Origin: Candidatus Omnitrophota bacterium
GTDB lineage: Bacteria > Omnitrophota > Gorgyraeia > Zapsychrales > Fredricksoniimonadaceae
NCBI GenBank assembly: GCA_903908245.1
Contig: CAIVRE010000023.1
Span: forward strand, 1-55,851
DNA: 55,851 nt
Direction of reading: 5' to 3'
Made by a program: the position numbers and the translations under genes. Shown one piece after another: positions 35,081 to 43,344 of this stretch (its first letter is position 1; each line of letters starts with the position of its first letter). Under the pieces are notes generated by a model, which saw only the letters and a program-made list of their open reading frames with translations, did no database searches and was not told the origin of the DNA.

Positions 35081-35757
35081 TGCTGCTTTTAAAATTCATC
35101 CTGGCTTTTTGCGGTTTATCCTACGAGCTGATCCTGGCCCAGGGGCTTTCGGCGTTCCTGGATAACACGGTCCTGCGTTACAGTACGACCATTGGCCTTT
35201 ACATGTTCGCGATGGGGCTGGGGGCTCTGGCATCCGCCACGGCCGATGCCCGTCGACCGGCGTTGGCTCTTTGGCAGACGGAGGTATTGCTGGCGTTCGC
35301 GGGAGCGGGAGGGATCATCAGCCTTTTTATTGTATCGGGGATGCATGTGCCGGTTGTTTTGATCGTTATTTGGGCGTATTGGCTTGTTGCGGTCATCGGG
35401 TTCCTGACGGGGTTGGAATTGCCGCTGATGCTGATGATGGCCGGCAGGGCAGATGGTCGGCCATCCCGGGGCAGCCTGATCGGGATCGATTATGCCGGGG
35501 CTTGTGCCGCTACTTTGGTGTTCGTATTCTATTTTTATCCTTTGGCAGGCCTGGTGCGTTCGGCCATGGCGGTCGTTCTGCTGAACGCGCTGGCTGCGGT
35601 TGCTGTTGTCATCCAGTATCGTGATGACCTGGCGGAGTTCCGTGATCCCGCCTTGCTTGCGTCGCTGGCGCTGGCGGGGGGGGTATCTGCGTTGCTTTTT
35701 GTGAGCGGCCCTCTGGAGGCGCATTTATTGGCATTGTATTTAAGGCAGGGATATTGA
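35080..35757 (+). CDS. Spermidine-synthase-like membrane domain only
   Basis: A 225-residue polytopic protein with about seven membrane segments, starting at the ATG overlapping the ABC gene stop. Its N-terminus (FILAFCGLSYELILAQGLS) aligns with that of the full-length membrane spermidine synthase two genes later (FVLAFCALLYELLIARVVS), and both share GMGLGA/AMGLGA and ELPLL/ELPLM. The catalytic aminopropyltransferase domain is missing. It may be a scaffold or transport partner, or the product of a partial duplication. It overlaps speD by one base (TGATG). Confidence 0.75.
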   Translation: MLLLKFILAFCGLSYELILAQGLSAFLDNTVLRYSTTIGLYMFAMGLGALASATADARRPALALWQTEVLLAFAGAGGIISLFIVSGMHVPVVLIVIWAYWLVAVIGFLTGLELPLMLMMAGRADGRPSRGSLIGIDYAGACAATLVFVFYFYPLAGLVRSAMAVVLLNALAAVAVVIQYRDDLAEFRDPALLASLALAGGVSALLFVSGPLEAHLLALYLRQGY

Positions 35758-36119
35758 TGGAGATACAGGATCATTCTTTCGGAAAGCATTATCTGGTGGA
35801 GTTCATCGGTTGTCCGTCCCGGCGGATCGCTTATATTGATGATATCCGTGAAGTTTTTCTTGAGGCCGCCCGCCTGAGCGGGGCGACCATCCTTGAGTCG
35901 TATTTCCATCAGTTCGAGCCGCAGGGAGTTACGGGGATGATATTCATCGCGGAGTCGCATTTTTCCATTCATACATGGCCGGAGTCCGGGTATGCCGCTT
36001 TTGATATCCTGACTTGCGGTGCAATGGCCCCGGAGAAGGCGATCGATCATTTAAAACAGGCTTTACAGGCGGCGCGGGTTGAGGTGCGGGTGTTCACGCG
36101 CGGGTTCAACGACCTATGA
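35757..36119 (+). CDS. speD: S-adenosylmethionine decarboxylase proenzyme
   Basis: A 120-residue SpeD of the short bacterial type. The self-cleavage site ESHFSIHTWPE (Glu-Ser; the Ser becomes the pyruvoyl group), the downstream proton-donor Cys in DILTCG, and QGVTGMIFIA are all present. It makes decarboxylated SAM, the aminopropyl donor for spermidine. ATG 35757 overlaps the upstream stop, and its own stop overlaps the next gene (ATGA), so speD and the aminopropyltransferase are tightly coupled. Confidence 0.95.
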   Translation: MEIQDHSFGKHYLVEFIGCPSRRIAYIDDIREVFLEAARLSGATILESYFHQFEPQGVTGMIFIAESHFSIHTWPESGYAAFDILTCGAMAPEKAIDHLKQALQAARVEVRVFTRGFNDL

Positions 36120-37867
36120 CATTTATTTATTCATTCAGTTTTGTCCTGGCTTTCTGCGCGCTGCTTTATGAGCTCTTGATCGCGCGGGTCGTATCGTTGT
36201 GGGCGGTCAATAATGCGGTCTGGTATGCCCTGGTTATCGGTATTTTTATCGGAGGCATGGGGCTGGGCGCCTGGTTCGCCGAGCGCGGGCCAAGGGAAGA
36301 ACCGGCGTGGCCCAGGCTTTTCCGGGTTGAGTTCTGCCTGGCTTTGGCCGGCGGGTTTTCGGTTCTGGCGGTTTATTGCGCGGCTTTAGGCGGGCTTTTT
36401 CTGGGTTTGTGCGGGTTTGAGGTTTGGGGCAGGGTCCTTTTTTTCGGGGTTGCTTTCGTTGCGGCGCTGGGGGTGGGGATCGGGGCGGGGATGGAGTTGC
36501 CGCTCTTGATGTCCATGGCGGATGATGTTCCTGGCGGGACATCGTATGAAAAGGCGTCCCGCGTGCTTTTAATGGATTATGCCGGCGCCCTCGCGGCCGG
36601 GGTCTTTTTCCCCTTGGCCATTATTCCTTTTATGAGCGCAATGTCCGCAGTTGTTCTGGTGGCCCTGGTCAATGCTGTTGCGGCGGTATGGTTGTTATGG
36701 CATTACCGGTCTTCCTTCGGGCGTAAGCGTGTATGGCTGTTGATGCTGCTGCTGGCGGTCGTTTATTGTTCTTCTGTCCGGATCGAGGCGTATTTTACCT
36801 CCAAATATTATTTCAGTTTTCAGGATACCCTTTCTTTTAAGGAATTTTTTAAACCACGTGTCTATCCTGGCCGGGTAGAACATTTGCGTTCGCCTTATCA
36901 GCTGGTGGACCTTGTGACGGTGGATGATATCGGCCCCGAAGCGCGTGGGTTGCTGGCGGCGTATATTAAGCCAGGCCCTGCCGTTAATAAAGATATAGAG
37001 GGGACTGTATTATTCCTGAACAATGATTTTCAGTTCGCGGTTTCTTTTGAACGGATCTATCATGAAGCGTTCGCGCATATTCCGATCTCGGTGACGGCTC
37101 GCATTCCGGTGAAGGTCCTTGTTTTGGGCGCGGGGGATGGCCTTCTTTTAAGGGAAATATTGAAATATCCCGAAGTTAAAGAAGTTGTTCTGGTCGATAT
37201 TGACCCGAAGGTCCTGGGGTTGTTCAGGAATGTCAAGGCGCTGGCGGATTTGAATGATAACGCGTTGCGGGACCCGCGCGTGCGGGTGGTCCTGGGGGAT
37301 GCGTACCAGTATGTCCGGCGCTTGCGGGAGAATTTCGATATGATCTTTTGTGATTTCCCCAATCCCGACGATTATGACCTGGCCAAATTGTACAGCCGTG
37401 AATTTTATGTTTTTATCCGGTCGCGCCTGCGGCCTGGAGGATCGCTGGTGGTTGATGCGCCGGGTTTGGCTTATGAAAAGGCGCAGAGAGGCCGCAATGT
37501 GTGGCATGTTCTAAGCAATAGTCTTGCTTCGGCGGGATTTAAGGCGATCGTGCCATTCTTTTCAAGGCTTGAGGATGATAATCCTGCTGCGTTGGCGCTC
37601 CTGGATGGGGATAGGGATGCTTTGCGCGGGTATCTTGACGGGCTGACCGCGGGTTTTATCATGGCCTCGGGTGATGAGCGGTCGTTGACCTTTGCCCGGC
37701 CGTTAAATGTCAGCGGCCTTAGAGTGATGACGGATGACCGGGTTCGGCTAGGCCTGGCAGAGTCCGGGCAGTATGTTCTTGAAAAGGACCCGTTGGCCGT
37801 TAATTCTATTCTTCGTCCGTTATTTCCGTTACGCGGGGATGCCGGAAAGGTCCGTAGCGCTTTTTGA
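36116..37867 (+). CDS. speE: Membrane-fused spermidine synthase (polyamine aminopropyltransferase)
   Basis: A 583-residue protein with about seven N-terminal membrane helices (residues 1-225). A spermidine-synthase-type methyltransferase fold follows from about residue 330: VLVLGAGDGLLLREIL, VVLVDIDPKVL, VVLGDAYQYV and FDMIFCDFPNP...LYSREFY. This matches the long membrane-bound aminopropyltransferases. It would transfer an aminopropyl group from decarboxylated SAM to a polyamine acceptor; the acceptor is not readable. Direct coupling to speD supports the role. Confidence 0.87.
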   Translation: MTFIYSFSFVLAFCALLYELLIARVVSLWAVNNAVWYALVIGIFIGGMGLGAWFAERGPREEPAWPRLFRVEFCLALAGGFSVLAVYCAALGGLFLGLCGFEVWGRVLFFGVAFVAALGVGIGAGMELPLLMSMADDVPGGTSYEKASRVLLMDYAGALAAGVFFPLAIIPFMSAMSAVVLVALVNAVAAVWLLWHYRSSFGRKRVWLLMLLLAVVYCSSVRIEAYFTSKYYFSFQDTLSFKEFFKPRVYPGRVEHLRSPYQLVDLVTVDDIGPEARGLLAAYIKPGPAVNKDIEGTVLFLNNDFQFAVSFERIYHEAFAHIPISVTARIPVKVLVLGAGDGLLLREILKYPEVKEVVLVDIDPKVLGLFRNVKALADLNDNALRDPRVRVVLGDAYQYVRRLRENFDMIFCDFPNPDDYDLAKLYSREFYVFIRSRLRPGGSLVVDAPGLAYEKAQRGRNVWHVLSNSLASAGFKAIVPFFSRLEDDNPAALALLDGDRDALRGYLDGLTAGFIMASGDERSLTFARPLNVSGLRVMTDDRVRLGLAESGQYVLEKDPLAVNSILRPLFPLRGDAGKVRSAF

Positions 37868-37954
37868 TCCGGAAATAAACAAGATTATCACCCTGAAAGA
37901 ACGAGTTTGTTATAGAATAAAGATGGTTGTTCAAACTTTAACAAGGAGGGGCTT

Positions 37955-38635
37955 ATGTACGGATGGGATCAGATCATTTTAGACCCGGTCAAAACAATGC
38001 TCACCAAGGTGGCGTTGTTTGTTCCGGTGCTGTTTGGTGCGTTGGTGATACTGCTCGCGGGTTGGGTGGTTGCCAAGGTTGTCAGCGGCCTCGTGCAGAA
38101 AGCGTTGGATGGGATCAAGTTCAATGATTTTTCAGCCAAAATAGGGTTGACCGATCTGCTGCTTAAAGGGAACGTGGTATTGCCTCCGTCCGCGTTATTG
38201 GTTTCGGCGGTGTACTGGGCGGCGATGATCGTTGTTTTCGCGATCACGGTCGATGCCATTGGTCTTAATGTGGCGGCAACGCTCCTGGTGAAGGTTTCTT
38301 CTTATATCCCGAATGTTATTTCCGCGGTATTTGTTCTGATCGTGGGGATGTTCCTGGCCAACCTGATCAGCGGTGTGATCAAGGCGGCAGCGTCCGATGC
38401 GGGCCTGTCCCGTGCCGAATTCCTGGGCAGTATTGCCAAGGGCGCGATCCTGGTCTTTACGACAGTTGTTGTCCTCGAAGAGCTGAATGTGGCCTCGTTT
38501 TTTGTGACCACAACATTCCAGATCTTTTTCGCGGCGACTTGTCTGGCTTTGGCTCTGGCGTTCGGCCTTGGCGGCAAGGACCTGGCGGCCAAGATCCTCT
38601 GGGATTTCTTTAATAAACAGAACATCAATAAGTAA
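37955..38635 (+). CDS. MscS-related TM-helix protein (CmpX-like)
   Basis: A 226-residue protein with four to five membrane segments. It contains the 'conserved TM helix' repeat typical of small mechanosensitive-channel relatives (ALVILLAGWVVAKVVSGLVQ and SAVFVLIVGMFLANLISGV are the two similar copies). The C-terminal soluble domain of true MscS is absent. AAGGAGGGG lies before ATG 37955, and an 87-base gap separates it from speE. Family members are thought to respond to membrane tension or act as anchors; evidence is limited. Confidence 0.8.
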   Translation: MYGWDQIILDPVKTMLTKVALFVPVLFGALVILLAGWVVAKVVSGLVQKALDGIKFNDFSAKIGLTDLLLKGNVVLPPSALLVSAVYWAAMIVVFAITVDAIGLNVAATLLVKVSSYIPNVISAVFVLIVGMFLANLISGVIKAAASDAGLSRAEFLGSIAKGAILVFTTVVVLEELNVASFFVTTTFQIFFAATCLALALAFGLGGKDLAAKILWDFFNKQNINK

Positions 38636-38640
38636 TTCCT

Positions 38641-40614
38641 ATGAGTATTTCCGGTTTGCTGAAAAGCGCAGGGTTCATTCCCTGCGCTTTTTTATTGGGG
38701 GTTGTTTGTGCCGCGGCCCAGGTGTTGTTGTTCCGGGAGCTGATGGTATCCCTTTATGGGAATGAGCTGATCTTTGTGGGGCTTATGGCGGCCTGGTCTG
38801 CGGGGATCGCCTGCGGAGGGGTTTTGGGCCGGCGGTTCCGTAATGCCTGGGGGGTTCTTTTTTCAGGAGTCATCCTGCTTGTTCTGGTGCTTTGGGCTTG
38901 CCGTTATGCCCGGAGTGTTCTTGGCTGGCCTGTCGGGGTGACCGGGGCCTTGTTCCCGTCCTTGCTTGTTGCCGGTGTTTTGGTGTTTTCTCCGGCATTT
39001 TGTCTGGGGGCATGTTTTGCGGCAATGGTTTCAGGCCAGGGGAAAGACAAAGGCCCGCAGGTTTACGCGGTTGAAACGCTGGGCTTTGCGGCCGGGGCAT
39101 TGTTAATGGTGGGTTTTCTGGTCAGTCCATTTTGCGCCGTGAGCGTTGAGGCCCGTTCCCCTCAATGGCCGGGATACCGGGTTGTTGCGGCGCGCGAAAC
39201 ACCGCAGGCATCGTGGGTTGTGGTGGAGCGTCAGGGGGAGCGGAGCCTTTTTGAGAACGGATCGCATGTGGCAACGACCCACGACCGGTTGACGGCCGAA
39301 GAGAATGTCCATTATGCGCTTCTCGCGCATCCCCTCCCGCGGCGGGTCCTTTTGATCGGCGGGGCGGCTTCCGGGGCGATTGAGGAGGCATTGAAATATC
39401 CTGGTCTTTTGGTTGATGTGGTGGAGCCGGATCCGGCGGTATTTGATCTTGTCCGTTCGTTCTTTCCGGATGCTGCGGCAGCCATTCGCGATCCACGGGT
39501 ACGGGTTTTGGCGGGGGACGCGCGCCGCCTGGTCAGGACGTCGAGCGAGAGATACGATGTTATTATTGTCCTGGCCGGAGAGCCGTATTCTTTGTTGGTC
39601 AACCGGTATTTTACAGCGGATCTTTTCGCGGATGCCCGTGCCCGTCTCGCATTCGGCGGGATCCTGTGTCTGTCTTTGCCGGCTTCTGAAAATTATGTGA
39701 ATGAGGAAGGGCGTAGAGCGCTCGGGGGCATGTATTCAACGTTGGCGTCCGTCTTTTCGGAGGTCAGGGTTATTCCCGGTGGAAAATATATTTTTCTTGC
39801 TTCCGGTCGATCGGGGGGGATATCCGTTGATCCGGCGATCCTGGCCGGCCGACTTAAGGCGCGCGGCATCATGACGCAGTTCGTTCGTCCCGAATATTTT
39901 AATGACCGGCTCGGGGCCTCACGGCTTAAAGAGGCGACGGAGGTTGTCGCTGCTGGCGGCAGTATCAATTTGGATATCAGGCCGTCGGGCCTGGTGGATG
40001 CGTTGGCATATTGGGCGACACGGTCGGGTTCGTTATTTTCGGGTGTTGTGGAGGCGTTTCGACGCTATGGCGTTGTGTTGTGGTTGTTCCCTGTTCTGTT
40101 GTTATTACTTGTCCGCAAGAATAATGGCGTTGTTGTCCCGGCCGTGATCGGGTTCGGGCAGATGTCTTTTCAGACAGCCGTTGTCATGCTTTTTCAAAGC
40201 GCGTTCGGGAATGTTTACAGCATGATCGGGTTGCTTACGGCGGGTATGATGCTGGGGCTTTTTGCCGGGACGAGAGGCAGATCCTGGGATAAAAGGATCG
40301 CGCCATTCCTGGCCGGGGCTTTTGTGTTTGCGGCCGCGGCGGCTTGGGTACCGTGGATCGCGGGGAATGATCTTTCAGCCGGTGTTTTCTTTCTGGTCTT
40401 CCCGTTCCTGGCCGGAGTGTGTGGCGGCCGGCAGTTCGCCTTGGCGGTTACGCGGAATAATGCCGCAAAGGTTTATAGTTCCGACGTTCTTGGCAGCGGG
40501 GCAGGCGCTTTGTTCGGCGGCCTTTTTTTGATCCCGCTTTGGGGCATTCCCCAAACGCTTCTTTTCGCCGCTGCCCTTCAGCTTGCGGTTATTCGTCAAA
40601 GTAATTTTGATTGA
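38641..40614 (+). CDS. Spermidine-synthase-like protein with flanking membrane domains
   Basis: A 657-residue protein: about seven membrane helices (residues 1-165), a soluble spermidine-synthase-like fold (about 225-400: RVLLIGGAASGAIEEAL, VDVVEPDPAVF, VLAGDARRLV), then about six more helices. In the active-site strand the usual acidic DLPDP-type sequence reads VLAGEP, so aminopropyl transfer is doubtful. It is a third paralogue in this block and starts 5 bases after the MscS-like gene. It may be a transporter or a diverged enzyme. Confidence 0.75.
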   Translation: MSISGLLKSAGFIPCAFLLGVVCAAAQVLLFRELMVSLYGNELIFVGLMAAWSAGIACGGVLGRRFRNAWGVLFSGVILLVLVLWACRYARSVLGWPVGVTGALFPSLLVAGVLVFSPAFCLGACFAAMVSGQGKDKGPQVYAVETLGFAAGALLMVGFLVSPFCAVSVEARSPQWPGYRVVAARETPQASWVVVERQGERSLFENGSHVATTHDRLTAEENVHYALLAHPLPRRVLLIGGAASGAIEEALKYPGLLVDVVEPDPAVFDLVRSFFPDAAAAIRDPRVRVLAGDARRLVRTSSERYDVIIVLAGEPYSLLVNRYFTADLFADARARLAFGGILCLSLPASENYVNEEGRRALGGMYSTLASVFSEVRVIPGGKYIFLASGRSGGISVDPAILAGRLKARGIMTQFVRPEYFNDRLGASRLKEATEVVAAGGSINLDIRPSGLVDALAYWATRSGSLFSGVVEAFRRYGVVLWLFPVLLLLLVRKNNGVVVPAVIGFGQMSFQTAVVMLFQSAFGNVYSMIGLLTAGMMLGLFAGTRGRSWDKRIAPFLAGAFVFAAAAAWVPWIAGNDLSAGVFFLVFPFLAGVCGGRQFALAVTRNNAAKVYSSDVLGSGAGALFGGLFLIPLWGIPQTLLFAAALQLAVIRQSNFD

Positions 40615-40677
40615 TCATCAATCATTCTTATGGTATTTTTTGCTACAAAGCTATTGCAGATCTTGCGGCAGGGAGGA

Positions 40678-40830
40678 TTATCCGGCGAGGGTGTTCGGGC
40701 TGCGGTAGTAGCGGGCTTCTTTTATTCCGTTCGGGGGCGTGGTTTTCGGTGTGAATAAACCGGATATCCGGCCAAGAACGGGCCCGATGACCGCGAGTGC
40801 GCATATTTTCAGGAATTGTTTTCTGGTCAT
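40678..40830 (-). CDS. 50-residue Tat-signal-like peptide next to AmmeMemoRadiSam gene
   Basis: Minus-strand gene overlapping the radical SAM stop (ATGA). The product starts MTRKQFLKICALAVIGPVLG, close to a twin-arginine signal although RK replaces RR, and ends GIKEARYYRSPNTLAG. A K-EA-YY stretch like this normally comes just before CxLCPRxC at the start of AmmeMemoRadiSam-type radical SAM enzymes. Here that enzyme begins MNKVECTLCPRHC, so this peptide looks like the N-terminus of such a protein encoded downstream of it. A second in-frame ATG lies at 40836. Confidence 0.5.
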   Translation of the reverse strand: MTRKQFLKICALAVIGPVLGRISGLFTPKTTPPNGIKEARYYRSPNTLAG

Positions 40831-41801
40831 TGCCATATCCCCGGGATCGGCGCTTTGCAGTATCCGCATTTTCCACCGTCCATGTGGTTTTCCAATATTT
40901 GATATCCGTAACGCTTGATGATGATCTTTTCGCACGACGGGCATTTCGTACTGTTTCCCGGATGTTCGGGAATGTTCCCCACATAAACGTAGTCCAGCCC
41001 TTCGGCGCGGGAGATATCCCAGGCCCGTGATAGTGTGGTTTCCGGCGTGGGAGGCAGATTCTGGAGTTTATGCATGGGCCAGAAACGGGAAAGATGCAGC
41101 GGCGTTTCTTTGCCGCAGTTCTCTTTGACCCAGCGGGCCAGCCCGCGGATGTCGTCATCACTGTCGTTCCAGGTGGGGATCACCAGATTGATGATCTCGA
41201 CCCATACACCTTTCTTTTTCATGGCGAGAATGGCGTCCTGTACGGGCCTGAGCGTGGCATTGCACATTTTTTTGTAAAAGTCATCGGTGATGCCTTTGAG
41301 GTTCACGCTGGCGGCATCGGTGACTTTACAGAGTTCCAGCAGAGGTTCCTGTTCGATATACCCCGCGGTGACGATAATATTCCTGATGTTCTTTTCTCTG
41401 GCCAGGCGCGATGTATCAAGGGTGTATTCGTAGAACACGACCGGTTCGGAATAGGTATAGGCGATACTGCGGCAACCGGCCTGCAGGGTACTGGCCACGA
41501 CGATCTCCGGTGCCATTGCGGAGTTGCGGGTTTCTTCCGGCTGGCTTTGGGATATCTCCCAGTTCTGACAGTACAGGCAGTGCAGGTTACAGCCGGCGGT
41601 CGCGATGGAAAAAGCGGTTGTACCCGGGAGCATATGGAACACCGGTTTCTTTTCGATAGGGTCAACATGCACAGCGCAGGGATTCCCGTAGACGAGAGAA
41701 AAGAGTTTGCCATTCACGTTCGTGCGTACGCGGCAGTCCCCCCGCTGGCCTTGGGCAAGCTTGCAATGACGAGGGCATAAAGTACATTCAACTTTGTTCA
41801 T
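40827..41801 (-). CDS. AmmeMemoRadiSam-system radical SAM enzyme (PflA-like)
   Basis: A 324-residue radical SAM protein. It opens with CTLCPRHCKLAQGQRGDCRVR, then the cluster site AGCNLHCLYCQNW (CX3CX2C), YSEPVVFYEYTLD, ASVNLKGITDDFY and HLSRFWPMHKLQNLPPTP. It ends with CPSCEKIIIKRYGY and a Cys-rich tail, all typical of the AmmeMemoRadiSam enzyme, which is usually encoded with Memo and AMMECR1 proteins. Neither partner is visible in this window. The reaction is unknown. It begins 5 bases after the stop of a 66-residue peptide gene in the same minus-strand operon. Confidence 0.88.
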   Translation of the reverse strand: MNKVECTLCPRHCKLAQGQRGDCRVRTNVNGKLFSLVYGNPCAVHVDPIEKKPVFHMLPGTTAFSIATAGCNLHCLYCQNWEISQSQPEETRNSAMAPEIVVASTLQAGCRSIAYTYSEPVVFYEYTLDTSRLAREKNIRNIIVTAGYIEQEPLLELCKVTDAASVNLKGITDDFYKKMCNATLRPVQDAILAMKKKGVWVEIINLVIPTWNDSDDDIRGLARWVKENCGKETPLHLSRFWPMHKLQNLPPTPETTLSRAWDISRAEGLDYVYVGNIPEHPGNSTKCPSCEKIIIKRYGYQILENHMDGGKCGYCKAPIPGIWQ

Positions 41802-41805
41802 AAGA

Positions 41806-42006
41806 TCATTTTACCGCGTTCCAATATTTTGCGGGATGTAATTTTATTCCTTTGGCGTCCATTGCAGCCAGCATGGCGGTGACCTGTGCGGGCGAAAGTT
41901 CCTGCGCGATCAATGACGGGGCGCGGGCAAGGCGGATGTTCTCCGCGGCATGGAAGGTCATCAGGGCGACAGCAAGCATGATAATGAGGATCAGCGGTTG
42001 TTTCAT
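41806..42006 (-). CDS. 66-residue membrane-anchored peptide
   Basis: The ATG overlaps the stop of the NosR/NapH-like gene (ATGA). The product has one hydrophobic segment (PLILIIMLAVALMTFHAAE) and a soluble tail (SPAQVTAMLAAMDAKGIKL). It resembles nothing I know. Tight placement between two redox Fe-S proteins suggests it is a real coupled small subunit. Confidence 0.6.
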   Translation of the reverse strand: MKQPLILIIMLAVALMTFHAAENIRLARAPSLIAQELSPAQVTAMLAAMDAKGIKLHPAKYWNAVK

Positions 42007-43166
42007 CCCTTCCTCCCCAGTGACAGGAAGTCCCGTTTGCAGGCCGGCAAACATTTGCCGCACAAGATGCATTCGGCCGCATTGATCGTGATGCCTTTGC
42101 CGCAAGGAGTAATAGCCCCGACTGGACACACCATTATGCATGCACCGCAGGCGTCACAATTGTCGCTGGCCTTGATCTTTATCGGGGCGATAGTAGCGCA
42201 AATGCCCAAAAGTGCACCGGCCGGGCAAAGATATCGGCACCAGAAATGGCTGTAAAATACGCTGGCGATGAGGGACAGGCCGAGCAACCCCCAGGCAATA
42301 ATGGTCCCGTTGCCAGTGAATAAGGTGGTATAGGCCTCGATGTTCGCCGCTGCCGCATTCCCGATGATAAAACAGAAAGTCAGGATGATGGTAAGGATCA
42401 AATATTTAATATGCCACGGGTTGAAAGAATAAAGGGATCGTTCGATCGCAGGGTGATGGGGCGTCCGGCGATCCAAGGTCCCTAATCCTTCCTGTACCAG
42501 GGCAAAAGGGCACAGGCCCGAGCAGTATATCCTTCCGATAATAAATGCGGGGAGGAGGCTTACGGCAAGCGTTATCCACCATAAGGCATTGATAGCAAAG
42601 AGGGGAATATGCAGCAGGGCCGCGTTGCTGACCTGCACAATAGAGAACATGGTTTTGGTAATAAGGCCGAAATAGATAAATCCTGCGGACATCGCGGCCC
42701 AGTGCAATTTTCGATCTTTGAGCAGGAGGGCGGCCAGTGCCAGGGGCAGTAAAAGCAGAGGGATGACAATATCCCAGGGGTTAACGTGATGCCGGTAAGC
42801 TGCCGGCTGGCCTTTGACAGCGGCGTGGACGGCGTCCGTGACCGCCCGGCTTGTGACCGTTGCGCCGGTGATGCCGTCAATATCTTTGCCGAGTTCAATG
42901 GTATTCGTTGTGTCCTTGCCGTTGAACTGGGCCAGGAACCTTTCCGGATCGTTGATATAGGAGGGTGTCTCGTTATGCCCGAGGATCGAAAGGCTTTTGA
43001 TGCGGCCGTCGGCTGTGCGTACCAGGTCAAGCGTGATGGTGCCGCCGTAGCCGTCGGTCCTTAGTATCGCCCCTTCATGCGGCGGTTCCCGGTGGCGGAA
43101 AAGGTTCAGGGCCGCGCCCAGAAGGAAAAGGGCGGCAAGGATGATCGCGATGGTCCGGGTGAACAT
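42003..43166 (-). CDS. NosR/NapH-like membrane flavin and iron-sulfur protein
   Basis: A 387-residue protein. The signal anchor (residues 5-20) is followed by an FMN-binding domain (DGYGGTITLDLVR ... GKDIDGITGATVTS); the T in TGAT is the likely covalent flavin site. About five membrane helices come next, with two CX3CP motifs (IYCSGLCPFAL, WCRYLCPAGAL). The C-terminus holds two 4Fe-4S sites (CDACGACIMVCP; CILCGKCLPAC). This layout carries electrons across the membrane to periplasmic acceptors, or the reverse, as in NosR, PceC and related proteins. The electron partner is not identified. It is divergent from the hydrogenase operon and shares its upstream region. Confidence 0.87.
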   Translation of the reverse strand: MFTRTIAIILAALFLLGAALNLFRHREPPHEGAILRTDGYGGTITLDLVRTADGRIKSLSILGHNETPSYINDPERFLAQFNGKDTTNTIELGKDIDGITGATVTSRAVTDAVHAAVKGQPAAYRHHVNPWDIVIPLLLLPLALAALLLKDRKLHWAAMSAGFIYFGLITKTMFSIVQVSNAALLHIPLFAINALWWITLAVSLLPAFIIGRIYCSGLCPFALVQEGLGTLDRRTPHHPAIERSLYSFNPWHIKYLILTIILTFCFIIGNAAAANIEAYTTLFTGNGTIIAWGLLGLSLIASVFYSHFWCRYLCPAGALLGICATIAPIKIKASDNCDACGACIMVCPVGAITPCGKGITINAAECILCGKCLPACKRDFLSLGRKG

Positions 43167-43194
43167 AAGCCTATTTTATCACAAGGGCTGTTCA

Positions 43195-43215
43195 TATCGA
43201 GAAAGTTTCTCGATA
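43195..43215. promoter_or_regulatory. 21-bp perfect palindrome between divergent redox operons
   Basis: Arms TATCGAGAAA (43195-43204) and TTTCTCGATA (43206-43215) surround a single G. A half-site AATCGAGAAAT recurs at 43289-43299, just after the hydrogenase -10. Placement between the NosR-like gene and the hnd operon suggests a shared operator. Confidence 0.6.
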
Positions 43216-43248
43216 GTCCGTCGTAAGGGAATTATACGAATAATTATC

Positions 43249-43277
43249 TTGCCAAGGTCGCACGGCTTTCCTATAAT
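43249..43277 (+). promoter_or_regulatory. Promoter of the hydrogenase operon
   Basis: TTGCCA (43249-43254), 17-base spacer, TATAAT (43272-43277). A smaller inverted repeat (AATTAT ACGA ATAATT, 43230-43245) lies directly upstream of the -35. Confidence 0.7.
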
Positions 43278-43344
43278 CGAAGCTCTTAATCGAGAAATCA
43301 TTCATCATTGGATTTTCAGGTTTTCAATGGAAAGAGGACGGGTT

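Noticed and set aside
35080-36116. Membrane-only spermidine-synthase-like gene as a frameshifted front half of the following speE
   Set aside because: speD lies between them and the later gene has its own complete membrane domain, so it is a paralogue rather than a broken half.
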